Source: Psychromonas marina
GTDB taxonomy: Bacteria; Pseudomonadota; Gammaproteobacteria; Enterobacterales; Psychromonadaceae
DNA: 64,000 bases
Direction of reading: 5' to 3'
NCBI RefSeq assembly: GCF_030161115.1
Contig: NZ_BSPQ01000018.1
Location: 1-64,000, forward strand
Within the stretch, counting starts at the first letter, position 1; every line of letters starts with the position of its first letter. The notes beneath the pieces were generated by a model, which did not search any database, was not told where the DNA came from, and saw nothing but the letters and a program-made list of their open reading frames with translations. Below are positions 43,888-55,016 of the stretch, one piece after another. Made by a program: the position numbers and the translations under genes.

Positions 43888-46005
43888 CTAAACTTTAAAC
43901 TGTCCAACTAATCGCTGCTGTTGTATCGATAAGCTTGCAATATTTTCGCCAATCTGTTCAGAAGCAGTTGATTGCTCTAAAATGGATTCACTTAATTCAC
44001 GAATATTGGATACATTAACATTCACTTCTGTTGAAACCGATTTTTGCTCTTCTGCTGCGTTAACTATCTCACTATTCATTCGCTGTATATCAGCAACAAA
44101 ACTTGAGATATCGGTTAAGCTATTTACCGCCTGTTGTACTTGTTGCTCTGTTTCAACGGCGAGGTGATTACCCTCTGCAATCGCATTGGTTACGCTGCGA
44201 GTCCCCGACTGTAACTGTTCTATCACAATTCGAATTTGATCCACCGAGTCATGTGTTCTGCTTGCTAACCCACGAACTTCATCGGCTACGACAGCAAAAC
44301 CACGCCCCTGTTCTCCCGCACGTGCAGCTTCAATCGCAGCATTAAGCGCGAGTAAATTTGTCTGTTCTGAAATACTTTGAATAACAGACAGTATCTCATT
44401 GATATTGTTGCTATTTTTTTCAAGTTCATTCGCAACAGGAACAGCTTGTGCCATTCTTTCTACCAACTCTTGCATTGAATTAGCTGACTGCTGTCCTACC
44501 AATTTCCCGGATTGCGCTGATTGATCAGCCTGAGAGGCCATTTTAACTGCATATCCAGCATTTTCTACGACCACTGCAGCTGTTTGAGTCATCTCTTCAG
44601 AGGCCGTTGCCACCATGTCGACTTCTCTAAATTGTGCCTCACTACCTTGACGTGATTGCACCGCAATATCACTCGCTTGTTGTGAGGTTTTACTCAACTC
44701 GTCAGCACTTTCAACAATCTGTTTAATGGTATCTTGAAGAGTATCTAAAAAGCGATTAAACCAAGTAGCTAACTCACCTACTTCATCCTGACTTTTAACA
44801 TCAAGTCGTTGTGTTAAATCACCCTCACCACTGGCAATATCTTTTAAACGATTAACGACATTCTTGATCGGTGCCACTAACTTCACGGCTGCAAACCAAA
44901 TGACGATTAGACCAATAAAAGTAACAATAATGCCTGTTACTAACTGAAATCTAAATGTTTCCGATGCTTGCTTTTCAATCAGGCTATTAAGCGCAAGCGC
45001 ATCAGCCATCACAGTATCACGGGGCATCGTAATGATAATCCCCCAATTGGTAGCGCCTAATTTAATGGGCATAAACACTGTTAACAGTTGTTCATCAGAG
45101 CTCCATTGTGACTGTGCAACGCCTTCTGCTAACCAGTCATTTAGTTTTGCAGGTAATCTTTCTTTAGCTGAACCATCATGACCTGCGATATTACCCGCTT
45201 GAGCAACAAGTAAGCCACTATTACTAACAATAGTAACCCCACCGGCACCATCAAATAATGCTTTATCAGCTTGCTGAGCATATTGTTGTAACAGATCAAT
45301 CTTAATTTCAATGCCCATCACACCAATGATCTGTTGTGCTTTTCTTAGCGGTACGGTAATGGTGGTCACGAAATTATTAGTATGTGAATAGGGTTCAAGC
45401 ACACACATGCGCTGATTGTTAATACTGCAGGTATACCAACTATTATTTTCCTGACCGGTAGCAGAGAGGGAAGTATCTTTAATCTGTTGCTCATTTCTGA
45501 TCTCTAAAATAGCTTCATTATTACTATTTTTATACCAATACGGTGAAAATCGCCCTGCATCATTTGAACTCACATACTCTGCAGTCACATAATTTGAATC
45601 TTCATCGTCGAGCATATTGGTTTCAAAGGTGGTAAATGCGCCATGCATATTATCAAATGTCACTACTGAGCGTTTTAACAGTTCTGAAATAGACGTTCGC
45701 AACTCAGAGCTATTAGTGTAATTTTCTTCTGCATTAAACTGTAAAAAGATAATACTTTCAGCAAGCATTTCAGCACGATACGTTGCTTCATCGAGGTATT
45801 TTTGTACGATTGAGGCTTGTGTATGCGCCGCACTCATAAGTAATTGTTCAGATTGATTGCCAACCATCTGTGAACTTTGACGTTGTATGACTTGTTGATT
45901 TGATGATGAAGATAAAGATGTAAAGCCAATCAGTGATGTCGCGACGAGAAGCAGACAAAGCCCCGATAGCAACGTTATTTTCCACTGAACTGATAATGAA
46001 CTCAT
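43888..46005 (-). CDS. Methyl-accepting chemotaxis protein
   Basis: About 705 residues from [15 protein letters not shown] (46005), which has AAAGGGAA before it. TM1 about 8-28, a large periplasmic dCACHE-like domain (about 30-345), TM2, HAMP ([20 protein letters not shown]), and the cytoplasmic signalling hairpin, with [20 protein letters not shown] at its tip. It ends LVGQFKV without a CheR-binding pentapeptide. The ligand is unknown but the domain type fits small molecules such as amino acids. Confidence 0.94.
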   Translation of the reverse strand: MSSLSVQWKITLLSGLCLLLVATSLIGFTSLSSSSNQQVIQRQSSQMVGNQSEQLLMSAAHTQASIVQKYLDEATYRAEMLAESIIFLQFNAEENYTNSSELRTSISELLKRSVVTFDNMHGAFTTFETNMLDDEDSNYVTAEYVSSNDAGRFSPYWYKNSNNEAILEIRNEQQIKDTSLSATGQENNSWYTCSINNQRMCVLEPYSHTNNFVTTITVPLRKAQQIIGVMGIEIKIDLLQQYAQQADKALFDGAGGVTIVSNSGLLVAQAGNIAGHDGSAKERLPAKLNDWLAEGVAQSQWSSDEQLLTVFMPIKLGATNWGIIITMPRDTVMADALALNSLIEKQASETFRFQLVTGIIVTFIGLIVIWFAAVKLVAPIKNVVNRLKDIASGEGDLTQRLDVKSQDEVGELATWFNRFLDTLQDTIKQIVESADELSKTSQQASDIAVQSRQGSEAQFREVDMVATASEEMTQTAAVVVENAGYAVKMASQADQSAQSGKLVGQQSANSMQELVERMAQAVPVANELEKNSNNINEILSVIQSISEQTNLLALNAAIEAARAGEQGRGFAVVADEVRGLASRTHDSVDQIRIVIEQLQSGTRSVTNAIAEGNHLAVETEQQVQQAVNSLTDISSFVADIQRMNSEIVNAAEEQKSVSTEVNVNVSNIRELSESILEQSTASEQIGENIASLSIQQQRLVGQFKV

Positions 46006-46377
46006 ATTAATTCCCTTTAATACCCTAAATAGTGCTGAAATCTTATTATTAAAAATAATATTCAACTAATCCGTTTCCTGTGTGTTTATAACAACTTAGC
46101 GGGCATTAATAAAGCAATAATGACAAATAATTTATTTTAAGATGTTGATGTAAAAGATTAAACATAAAAAGTAAGGTTAATCTAAGTTTTCATACAAATT
46201 TAACCAATATAGATATTGAATTTATGATACGGATAAATAGCGTAAGGCAATAACAACACGCAGTTAGCATCTCGAATTGAAGACTTAAAGGGAGGGATCT
46301 TTTTAAAGCAGGCCTTAGTAATCGTTTTTCAACGTAACACCAAGGCCTAATAACAGGTCAATTTAAAATTGCTTTAA
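46006..46377. other. Intergenic region with terminator-like stem
   Basis: AGGCCTT (46310-46316) and AAGGCCT (46342-46348) enclose an inner CGTT-x4-AACG stem about 30 nt beyond the helicase stop. No sigma-28 promoter was found upstream of the chemoreceptor gene. Confidence 0.5.
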
Positions 46378-47679
46378 TTAATACTTTCCAGACCAAATGT
46401 CAGCATTAACTTGCTCTACTTTATTACGTTTTTTCTTACCCGTGCCTGCAGGTTTTGCCATCGGTTTTTCAACATCAGCAATCGACTCACTGAACGCTTC
46501 ACTTAACTCAAAGCCAGAAATTTGTTCATGTTCAAGGCGGATCTTGTTTTTCTTCTCGATCACTTTGAAATGATGATAATCATCACAATCGATAATCGAT
46601 AAACCTAAGCCCACTTCACCGGCACGACCACTTCGTCCGATACGATGCATATAATCTGCAGGACTTCTTGGTAAATCGAAGTTAATGACCACAGGTAGTT
46701 TTTCAATATCAAGACCACGCGCGGCAATATCTGTTGCGATTAGCACTTGTATCTCCCCTGCTTTAAAGCCATCAAGTACGCGCGTACGTGCGCCTTGACC
46801 TTTATCACCATGAAATACTTCAGCGCTAATACCACGCTTAGATAGTTTTTCTGCTAAATGGTTACAACCATTTTTAGAATTAACGAAAATCAGTGCTTGT
46901 TGCCATTGATGTAACTTAATTAAATGCGATAACAACGCCGTTTTTTGACCTTTATTAACATTAAAAACACGCTGTACTAGCGTACTCGCATCGGCACTTT
47001 GTAATTGAATTTCAATAGGTTGATTAAGTAACTGCTGCGTTAATGTTTGTACTTGCTCAGGAAAGGTGGCAGAAAACAGTAAGGTTTGCTTCTGTTTTGG
47101 CAACAATGCTAACAATGCAGATAACTCTTCGGTAAAACCAAGGCTTAACATACGATCGGCTTCATCGAGTACCAGGGTTTTCACTTTGTCGAGTTTAATC
47201 GCATTACTTGAAATAAGATCCAATAATCGACCCGGTGTTGCCACTAAAATATCTGCACCACCACGTAGGGCAAGCATTTGTGTATTCGTTGATACACCAC
47301 CAAATACAGCAACGGTCTTAATTGCACCATTAAAATGCGCAGCATAAGACTTAATGCTATCAGCTACTTGTTTCGCAAGTTCACGTGTTGGCACTAAGAT
47401 AAGTCCGGTTACATAGTTGCCAGTACTTTTTTTAGCGCTCAAAGGCTTATTGTTATGTAACTGTTGTAGCAATGGCAATGCAAAGGCAGCAGTTTTACCC
47501 GAGCCCGTATTTGCCCCTGCAATTAAATCGCGTCCGGCCAATACTGTTGGGATAGCTTGCGCTTGAATAGGCGTAGGCTGTTGATATTCCAGCTCAGTTA
47601 AGCGTGCTAACAAAGGTGAAATAAGGCCAAGTTCAGTAAAGTTGGCAGGTGTTGTAACAGTAGTTTCGACAGTGGTCAT
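46378..47679 (-). CDS. DEAD-box RNA helicase (RhlE-like)
   Basis: 433 residues. Q motif 13-39, Walker A ANTGSGKT (56-63), PTREL (97-101), DEAD (172-175), SAT (203-205), ARGLD and HRIGRSGR. The tail is short and basic (KKKRNK). It unwinds RNA, probably in ribosome assembly or mRNA decay. Divergent in style from SrmB and DbpA and closest to RhlE. Confidence 0.94.
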   Translation of the reverse strand: MTTVETTVTTPANFTELGLISPLLARLTELEYQQPTPIQAQAIPTVLAGRDLIAGANTGSGKTAAFALPLLQQLHNNKPLSAKKSTGNYVTGLILVPTRELAKQVADSIKSYAAHFNGAIKTVAVFGGVSTNTQMLALRGGADILVATPGRLLDLISSNAIKLDKVKTLVLDEADRMLSLGFTEELSALLALLPKQKQTLLFSATFPEQVQTLTQQLLNQPIEIQLQSADASTLVQRVFNVNKGQKTALLSHLIKLHQWQQALIFVNSKNGCNHLAEKLSKRGISAEVFHGDKGQGARTRVLDGFKAGEIQVLIATDIAARGLDIEKLPVVINFDLPRSPADYMHRIGRSGRAGEVGLGLSIIDCDDYHHFKVIEKKNKIRLEHEQISGFELSEAFSESIADVEKPMAKPAGTGKKKRNKVEQVNADIWSGKY

Positions 47680-47810
47680 TAATATAAGGGCTCAAAATAA
47701 GATAATAGCCGGCTATTTTAACTTATTTATTCAGGTTAAGTTAATTAAATCGTTCAAACGCAGCGGTAATCTTATTCACTCAATGAAATCGCACAAGGTG
47801 ATAGCTGAAG

Positions 47811-47841
47811 GCCTTGTTTTTGAGTTGATAAAAAACAAGGC
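47811..47841 (-). terminator. Terminator after the RND operon
   Basis: GCCTTGTTTTT (47811-47821) and AAAAACAAGGC (47831-47841), perfect 11-bp stem, immediately past the permease stop codon. Confidence 0.75.
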
Positions 47842-47842
47842 G

Positions 47843-50800
47843 TTAGGTTATTTTTGATGTTCTGTTAAGCGCATTATCGAGTGCATCCACACGGGCTTGT
47901 GGTGAATGACTAAATTGTCCAATCAATGCATACAGACTAGGGACAATAAATAGTGTCACGATGGTTGCTAATAGCATGCCATTGAAGATAACAACCCCAA
48001 CAGCAAACCGAGTTTCAGCCCCAGCACCAGAAGCGATCAACATCGGAACGGCGCCCAAAATAGTTGTCATGGTGGTCATCAAAATAGGTCGTAAGCGTTG
48101 TACCGCTGCATTAATAACCGCCTCTTTTACATCTTGTCCCTGATCGCGTAATTGATTTGCAAACTCTACAATTAAAATACCATTTTTTGTTGCCATACCA
48201 ATTAACATCAGCAATCCTAATTGGCTGTAAAGATTGAACGTTTCACCTGTGATTAAAATACCCAGTAATCCCCCTAACAACCCAATGGGTACCGTTAGCA
48301 TCACGACGGCAGGACTGATAAAACTTTCAAACTGAGCACCAAGCACCAGATAACAGACAAACAATGCCATCACAAACAGTAACCAAACCTCCTTTTGATT
48401 ATCGTAATAGGATTTTGATTCACCTGAATAATCATAGGTATACCCCGTCGGTAACAGTTCATCAGCTTGTTGATTTAGGTAGGTTAGCGCCTCACCTAAA
48501 CTTGCATCATTGAGCAAACTCGCTTTTAAGGTAATCGACTTTTTACGTTGAAAATGGAATAAACCACGCGCTGATGCCTTTTCCTCAGTGAAAATGAGCG
48601 TATCAAGTGAGACTAACGCCCCTGACTTTGAACGCAGGTAAATCTGACTTAAATCATTAGCACTATTAAAGTGTGTTTCATCCGCTTTAAGGTAAACATC
48701 ATACTCCTCGCCCTTCTGCTCAAATCGCGTTTGCGTTTGTCCACCTAAAAACACTTCAAGTGTGGTAGCAATATCACTGACATTAATACCTAACTCTCTG
48801 GCTGCAGCGTGATTTACGTGTACTAATATTTCAGGGGTGGTTGGATTGTAATCGAGTTTAACACCATCCATTAATCCACTTTGTTCAGCTTGTCGCTGCA
48901 ATGCTAATGCATGCTCGTAGAGTTCATCGTAATTTTCACCCTGCACCACAAAAGAAATAGGTTCACCTGAATTACCGCCCATACTAGGCAGATATGGGTG
49001 GACTTGCACATCGGTTATATCGTGCGTTAACTCACGTATTTGTTCCACAACCTGCGCGGCACTCATATTACGCTCAGACCAATCTTTTAAGCGGATAATA
49101 AAAAAACCTTGGTGATCAGCCCAAGTACCAAATGCAGGCGCTGAGTAGTTAAGTGAGTCAATAGGCCCCTGATCAGATGCAAGCGGCATTAGTTTCGCAT
49201 TTATCTGATCCATGCTCTTAACCATACGCTCGTAGCTAGTAGCCTCTGTACCACCAACATAAACATTAACAACACCACGATCTTCTGTTGGTCCTAATGC
49301 CATCTGCTGGGCTTGATAACTGTAATAGAGGGAAATAAAGCTCGCGACTAATATCAACAGTGAAAAATAACGCTGCTTGAGTAATAACGATAAAACACGA
49401 CGATAGATGGTGCTTAAATTAAGCATCACCTTGTTCATTGCAACGGATAATCGACTAGGCGGGGAGGCATTAAAAGTGTCGCCAAATAAACGTTCTGCAA
49501 GCACAGGTACAATTGTTAACGCCAGTATCGAAGAGAAAATGACAGCAGCAGAAAGTACAATCGCAAATTCAGTAAACAGATCACCAATTTGACCTTCAAC
49601 AAAAATCAACGGTAAAAAGACCATCACCAACACCACCGTGGTTGCGATCACCGCAAAGTTAAGTTCTTTCGCCCCTTTAAAAGCAGCCATCATCGGTGAT
49701 TCACCCTGTTGACGATGACGAATTATATTTTCAACAACAACAATTGCATCATCAACCACCAAGCCGATTGCCAATATTAATGCCATCAAGGTGATTAGGT
49801 TAATCGTGTAACCAAATAAATAAGCTACTGAAAATGCAGCAATCAACGAGATAGGAACGGTCAGTGCGGGGATAATCGTTGCACTGAGTCGGCCTAAAAA
49901 CAGGTATAACGTCGCAATCACTAGCAGCGCGGTGATCAAAAGTGTTTTGTAAACTTCATTAATTGCCGCATCAATAAACACCGTACTATCGAAATCAACT
50001 TGTAATGTTGTCCCTTCAGGTAGGAAGTGTTGCAGTTGTTGTAATGCTTTATTGACCTCTTTAGAGACATCCAAAGGGTTAGATTTAGACATCGCTACGA
50101 TCCCTAAACCAAGGCTATCTACATTGTTCGCTTTGAAGGTGGTGGTTTCACTTTTAGCGCCCACATAAATATTGGCGAGATCGGATAAAAGCACCGATGT
50201 AGCATTAATCTCAGTAATCTTTAAGTTGGAAAAGTCCTCGGCTTGTTGATATAAACGTTCCATTCTTACTACAAGGTTAAGACTTTTATTGCGTATATAA
50301 CCAGCAGGAAGTTGGATGTTTTCTGCATGCAGAGCATTAACAACATCATTGGTTGTTAAACCACGCACCGCTAACGCCGTAGGGTCTAATTCTATATATA
50401 AAACACGCTCCACAACACCAGACGTATTTATCGCACTCACGCCCGGTAATAAGCTTAACCGTTCAATCAAGACTCGCTGGGCATAATCACTTAACTCAAC
50501 ACGATCCAGTTTGCTACTAGCAAGGTTCAGCCACATCATTGGCGCACCTTCACTGTTACTTTTACGTACCACCGGCTCATTAGCATCATCGGGTAAACGA
50601 TTACGTGCCCGACTCACTGCGTCGCGAACATCACTGACCGCTTCAAGCATATCGTGCCCTTGTTTAAAGGCGATATTAATCCCTGACCAACCATCCCAAG
50701 ATGATGACCAGATATAATCAATACCATCAATGCCATTTAACTCATCTTCAATCGGTCGGGTTATTTGTGTTTCAATGATTGAAGAGGCACTGCCACCATA

Positions 50801-50950
50801 AGAAGTACCTACTGAAACAACTGGACTTTCCACATCCGGCATCTCACGTACGGGTAACAAATTAAAACCCACTACCCCAAATAGCACCAATAAAATACTT
50901 AATACAACCGCAGAAACAGGTCGATACATCGCAAAGTCAGAAATTCTCAT
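47843..50950 (-). CDS. RND efflux transporter, inner-membrane pump
   Basis: 1035 residues with two six-TM halves and large periplasmic loops. TM4 has the proton-relay Asp pair (AIGLVVDDAIVVVENIIRHR). The N-terminus MRISDFAMYRPVSAVVLSIL and the block PVREMPDVESPVVSV are of the MexF/AcrB-like HAE1 group. It expels drugs or lipids with the adaptor encoded just upstream, overlapping by 4 nt. No outer-membrane channel gene is adjacent, so a TolC-like protein from elsewhere is needed. Confidence 0.96.
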   Translation of the reverse strand: MRISDFAMYRPVSAVVLSILLVLFGVVGFNLLPVREMPDVESPVVSVGTSYGGSASSIIETQITRPIEDELNGIDGIDYIWSSSWDGWSGINIAFKQGHDMLEAVSDVRDAVSRARNRLPDDANEPVVRKSNSEGAPMMWLNLASSKLDRVELSDYAQRVLIERLSLLPGVSAINTSGVVERVLYIELDPTALAVRGLTTNDVVNALHAENIQLPAGYIRNKSLNLVVRMERLYQQAEDFSNLKITEINATSVLLSDLANIYVGAKSETTTFKANNVDSLGLGIVAMSKSNPLDVSKEVNKALQQLQHFLPEGTTLQVDFDSTVFIDAAINEVYKTLLITALLVIATLYLFLGRLSATIIPALTVPISLIAAFSVAYLFGYTINLITLMALILAIGLVVDDAIVVVENIIRHRQQGESPMMAAFKGAKELNFAVIATTVVLVMVFLPLIFVEGQIGDLFTEFAIVLSAAVIFSSILALTIVPVLAERLFGDTFNASPPSRLSVAMNKVMLNLSTIYRRVLSLLLKQRYFSLLILVASFISLYYSYQAQQMALGPTEDRGVVNVYVGGTEATSYERMVKSMDQINAKLMPLASDQGPIDSLNYSAPAFGTWADHQGFFIIRLKDWSERNMSAAQVVEQIRELTHDITDVQVHPYLPSMGGNSGEPISFVVQGENYDELYEHALALQRQAEQSGLMDGVKLDYNPTTPEILVHVNHAAARELGINVSDIATTLEVFLGGQTQTRFEQKGEEYDVYLKADETHFNSANDLSQIYLRSKSGALVSLDTLIFTEEKASARGLFHFQRKKSITLKASLLNDASLGEALTYLNQQADELLPTGYTYDYSGESKSYYDNQKEVWLLFVMALFVCYLVLGAQFESFISPAVVMLTVPIGLLGGLLGILITGETFNLYSQLGLLMLIGMATKNGILIVEFANQLRDQGQDVKEAVINAAVQRLRPILMTTMTTILGAVPMLIASGAGAETRFAVGVVIFNGMLLATIVTLFIVPSLYALIGQFSHSPQARVDALDNALNRTSKIT

Positions 50951-51981
50951 GATTTAATATCAACCTTTGCACCATCATAAAGTTTAACCGTACCTTTATA
51001 AACGACTGTATCATTGCTCACTAATCCACTTAAAATCTGAACACTCTCATCGTTACGTTCGCCCAGTGTTACTGCAACTTTAAACACAGCATCATCTTCA
51101 ACACGATAGACAAAACGTTCATGCCCTTGGTAAACAATCGCTTGACGAGGCACCAATAACTCGGCTTGTTTTTTGAGGGGGATATCTGCGGTTACTAAGC
51201 TACCAGGCGTAAGCGCTAAGTGAGTATTATCCATGCTGAACTGAAGATAAACATTGAGACTCTGGCTATTCACGCGGCTATCAATACTGGTTAAGGTTGC
51301 AGGTATAGTTTCCCCTTGCAACGCCATACTATGTAAATTAACTTTCTGTTGTTTTTCAAGTAGGTGCAAATGACGAGCCGCGATGGGTACATTAAGGCGT
51401 AATTCGCTAGCATCATCCAACGTAGTCAAAATAGTATTAGGGGTCACGAGTTGACCTCGGCTTAAATCAACAAGCCCAACTTTACCTGAAAATGGCGCAA
51501 TAATCGTTTTGTCTTGCAATGCAGCTTGCGCTAATAATAGTTCAGCTTGTTGTATCAACCATTGTGTTTCTGCGCTATCTAGTAGCTTTTGAGTTACTGC
51601 ACCTTTGGGGAATAGTTGTTTATAATTTTCATACTGTCGCTGGCTATCAATCAAACGTGCTTGCTCTCGCTTAACGACCGCTAACTGATGACGATTATCA
51701 AGTTCCATCAATACCATCCCCTGCTCAACAATCTGACCAGAACTCACATGGATCGCTTTTATTTTTCCTTCTGACTCTGGCTTTATCTCCACAGAGTGCT
51801 TCGCAAACACGGTACCTAAAATAGAAACATTTTCATGCAACATCTGTTTATCAACGTTAATCACTTCAACAACTTGCTTGGTAGTCTTTGCTAAGGTTGT
51901 TGATTGTGGATCTGACTTCGACAACCAAACAGCAGTAAAGATAACCACTACAATGGTCAATAACAGGTATTTTTTCATCAT
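50947..51981 (-). CDS. RND periplasmic adaptor (membrane fusion protein)
   Basis: 344 residues. One N-terminal hydrophobic anchor (about 5-20), a lipoyl-like half (VKPESEGKIKAIHVSSGQIV), a coiled-coil hairpin (about 95-155), the second lipoyl half (IIAPFSGKVGLVDLSRGQLV) and a beta-barrel. ATGA overlap with the pump gene shows an operon. Links pump and outer-membrane channel. Confidence 0.94.
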   Translation of the reverse strand: MMKKYLLLTIVVVIFTAVWLSKSDPQSTTLAKTTKQVVEVINVDKQMLHENVSILGTVFAKHSVEIKPESEGKIKAIHVSSGQIVEQGMVLMELDNRHQLAVVKREQARLIDSQRQYENYKQLFPKGAVTQKLLDSAETQWLIQQAELLLAQAALQDKTIIAPFSGKVGLVDLSRGQLVTPNTILTTLDDASELRLNVPIAARHLHLLEKQQKVNLHSMALQGETIPATLTSIDSRVNSQSLNVYLQFSMDNTHLALTPGSLVTADIPLKKQAELLVPRQAIVYQGHERFVYRVEDDAVFKVAVTLGERNDESVQILSGLVSNDTVVYKGTVKLYDGAKVDIKS

Positions 51982-52384
51982 TTTTCTTATTTTAGAATGT
52001 TAGAAGTGCTTTCATTTGAGTTGCTTTATATACGCATATAGAGAGACAAAGCGTAAATTAAAACACCAATATACACACCATAAAGTAAAGCGAACTTTAT
52101 CCACATACTACCTCACCCAATAACGCTATCAAGCCTTCATAAGCCCCTTCCTGTGACCCATAAAGCAAGTCAAAGATAAAATAGAATAAGTTATAATGTC
52201 ATTGATTTTTACAAAACAAATAATTCAACCCTAGCCCCATTTTATGATTAAAAGCTTCTTACTACTCATAAAAATAGATAGATCAAGTTAAGCAAATTCA
52301 AACGATGATGAAGCTGAGTTTGATTTATGCGCCCTAATACTATATATATCTAGCAAATTTAAATTCTTGGTGTAGGTAAAAGTA
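51982..52384. other. Divergent promoter region, RND operon and YkgJ-like gene
   Basis: A 21-bp dyad ATAAAGT-N7-ACTTTAT at 52080-52100, about 100 bp upstream of the adaptor start, could be a regulator site. There is no regulator gene nearby. TATAATGTC at about 52193 may be a -10 element. Nothing else was recognised. Confidence 0.45.
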
Positions 52385-52927
52385 TTGAGTGAAGATAACG
52401 AATCACATTTAGTGTCAGGACGAGAATGTGGAGAGTGTACTGCGTGTTGTGTGGTACTGCTTATTGATGATGAACAGTTTAAAAAACCTGCAGACCAAGT
52501 TTGTACAAACTTAATGGCAGCGGGTGGCTGTAAAATTTATCAGCAACGCCCCTCTGTCTGTCAAGCGTGGTATTGTGCATGGCGTTTCATGGCACAACTC
52601 GATGAAAGTTGGCGACCGGATCGCTCTGGTATATTATTGCGTTCAGATGAAAATGGCATCATTTTTCAGCCAATACGCGACCCTAAAACAGTATTAACCA
52701 CTGATCGTGCTATCGAATTAATTGGCGGCGGCGTTGCACAAGGCATTCCAATGTCTATGTCTATACCGACGCGAGAAGGTTATCTCAGTTATGGCCTGTC
52801 TCTCAATGGACCATTAGCAGCAGCAGTAGAATCGAGAAACTTAGTGATAATACAAGAGAAAATGGTTGAGCTAATTGACTTCTCAATTGCCCAACAGACT
52901 TCTCGTATCGATGTTGTTCTAAAGTAA
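52385..52927 (+). CDS. YkgJ-family CxxCxxCC zinc/iron-cluster protein
   Basis: 180 residues. The N-terminal Cys cluster CGECTACC (about 15-22), then CTNLMAAGGCKIYQQRPSVCQAWYCAWRF, is the family hallmark and probably binds zinc or an iron-sulfur cluster. The start is TTG with AGG about 8 nt upstream. Function is unknown. Confidence 0.82.
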   Translation: MSEDNESHLVSGRECGECTACCVVLLIDDEQFKKPADQVCTNLMAAGGCKIYQQRPSVCQAWYCAWRFMAQLDESWRPDRSGILLRSDENGIIFQPIRDPKTVLTTDRAIELIGGGVAQGIPMSMSIPTREGYLSYGLSLNGPLAAAVESRNLVIIQEKMVELIDFSIAQQTSRIDVVLK

Positions 52928-52976
52928 TTAAAACTGTAATAAGGTGGGAGATCTTTGTGTCATTTTACACGCAAGA

Positions 52977-53858
52977 TCATCCACCTTTTGCTAGTAATCT
53001 TTTGAATGAAAAGCCGGTGACCAAAATAGTCCCCGTAATCACCAATAAAGCACCTAACAAAGTATTAATCCCAATCTCTTCTCCTAGAAATAGACGCCCC
53101 CACAAGATACCAAATAACGGCACTAAAAATGTTACAGACAGTGCTGAAGCAGGACCATCATCTTTGACTAATTTAAAATACAGAAGATACGCGAACCCAG
53201 TACAGACAATACCCAGTGTTAACACCGATAAGCTAATCGGGACGGTAATAGGATCGCGAATTGGCATAAAGGGTAACAATGGCAAAACCACAATCACCGC
53301 AGCCCACATACTCCCATGTGCATTTTCAAAGGGCGCAACTGCAGGTGCCACTTTTGTATAATTTGCTGAAAATCCATACATGGCAGCTGCAAATAAACAG
53401 GCAATAATGGCCCATATTCCCTGTTCCCCAAGCGCTAAAGCCTGCTGACCAACTAAAACGGTAACGCCAACCATACCGATAAATAGCCCCAACCCCGCTT
53501 TTACTTTTAATCTCTCTTTTTGCCATAAGCTTGCTATCAATGCGGCAAACAGCGGCGCGGTTGAGTTTAAAATCGCCAGCGTAGAAGCATTTAACGTTTG
53601 CGCGGCATAAGCAAACATCAAAAATGGCAGTGCAGTGTTAAACGCACCAATTATAAAGTAGTGCTTAATATGTGAGGTGAATCGTAACTGACGGCGCAGA
53701 AACAAACTAATCAATAATAAGCATAAAGCAGCGGCTAATACCCTGCCCTCAATGAGCACGGCAGGCCCCAAACTATTCGCGGTTAAGCGCATAAACAAAA
53801 ATGAGCCGCCCCAAATTGAGGCTAATAATATTAACCGCAAAACACTCGCTAATGGCAT
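52977..53858 (-). CDS. EamA/DMT family transporter
   Basis: 293 residues with ten hydrophobic segments in two EamA repeats; the first starts LASIWGGSFLFMRLTANSLG. A metabolite exporter of unspecified substrate. Convergent with the YkgJ-family gene; 49 nt between their stops. Confidence 0.92.
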   Translation of the reverse strand: MPLASVLRLILLASIWGGSFLFMRLTANSLGPAVLIEGRVLAAALCLLLISLFLRRQLRFTSHIKHYFIIGAFNTALPFLMFAYAAQTLNASTLAILNSTAPLFAALIASLWQKERLKVKAGLGLFIGMVGVTVLVGQQALALGEQGIWAIIACLFAAAMYGFSANYTKVAPAVAPFENAHGSMWAAVIVVLPLLPFMPIRDPITVPISLSVLTLGIVCTGFAYLLYFKLVKDDGPASALSVTFLVPLFGILWGRLFLGEEIGINTLLGALLVITGTILVTGFSFKRLLAKGG

Positions 53859-54047
53859 CTTTGTTCCTTGAAGATTATGTATATAAGGGTAAATGTAGCA
53901 ATATAAAGAAGTGTCACAAGAACAAGTAACACAGATACTAAAGTGTATTCAAGACAGCTTACGTTTAGCAACAACAGTTTCGATATTTTATTGATGATTA
54001 AACAGATAACCACTGCTAGATGCAATGGTTATCTGCTTATAAAGGGG

Positions 54048-55013
54048 TTAACGCGACTTGATATAAGGAACCCCCACCGCTTTTGGCCCTACTGCGCGAC
54101 CAATAAAACCCGCTAACAATAATACCGTCAGAATGTAAGGTAAAACTTCGATCGCTTGTACAGGAATTTCACCCACAATCGGTAATTCAGCGCCCTGCAG
54201 ACGAATGGCAATTGCATCTAAAAAGCCAAATAACAGACAACCAAATAACACAGGGACAGGTTTCCATTTACCAAAAATAAGCGCCGCTAAGGCAATATAA
54301 CCTTTACCTGCACTCATATTGGGTACAAAACCCGCACTGTGTGCCGTTGACAAATAAGCACCAGCAAGCCCGGTTAATATACCGGCACAAATAAGTGCTC
54401 GATAGCGAAGCCAAGCAACGGAGATACCCGCAGTATCAACCGCATGTGGGTTTTCACCCGCCGCACGTAAGCGCAAGCCAAAACGCGTTTTAAAGATAAT
54501 CCACCAGCAAATTGGTACCATCAATAGCGCAAGATAAACCAAAATATTGTGTCCAGAGATAAGTTCGCTATACAGCAAACCAATCACAGGCACTTCTGCT
54601 AGCGCATCCGCACCCGGCAAGGTGATTGAGCTAAAGCGTGCATTTTCCGATAAAGCTGGTGTTTGTCCACCTAAACCAAACCAGTAACGCCCTAATGTCA
54701 CGGTTAATCCCGCAGCGAGCATATTGATCGCAACACCGGAAACGATTTGATCACCTCGATGGGTAATACATGCAAAACCGTGCAGCATCGATAATGCGAT
54801 AGCCGTTGCCATCGCAGCAAGCAAACCAAGCCAAACTGATCCTGTCGCCGCCGCCGTCGCCGCTGCAGCAAAAGCACCCGCTAAAATTTTCCCTTCCAAG
54901 GCAATATTTACAATGCCTGAACGCTCTGAAAATAATCCCGCTAATGCCGCAAGAATAAGCGGTGCAGAAACCCTTAACGTGGCGTCGAGTATTAAAATTA
55001 AACTCTCAAACAT
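54048..55013 (-). CDS. Nucleoside ABC transporter permease (YufQ/NupQ type)
   Basis: 321 residues, eight to ten hydrophobic segments. The start LILDATLRVSAPLILAALAGLFSERSGIVNIALEGK is the family signature (BPD_transp_2). Last gene of the transporter cluster, 3 nt after the other permease. Confidence 0.93.
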   Translation of the reverse strand: MFESLILILDATLRVSAPLILAALAGLFSERSGIVNIALEGKILAGAFAAAATAAATGSVWLGLLAAMATAIALSMLHGFACITHRGDQIVSGVAINMLAAGLTVTLGRYWFGLGGQTPALSENARFSSITLPGADALAEVPVIGLLYSELISGHNILVYLALLMVPICWWIIFKTRFGLRLRAAGENPHAVDTAGISVAWLRYRALICAGILTGLAGAYLSTAHSAGFVPNMSAGKGYIALAALIFGKWKPVPVLFGCLLFGFLDAIAIRLQGAELPIVGEIPVQAIEVLPYILTVLLLAGFIGRAVGPKAVGVPYIKSR

Positions 55014-55016
55014 AAT

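Noticed and set aside
52977..53361. 134-codon plus-strand ORF following the YkgJ-family gene
   Set aside because: It is antisense to the EamA transporter at 52977-53858, whose ten-helix pattern is clearly real.
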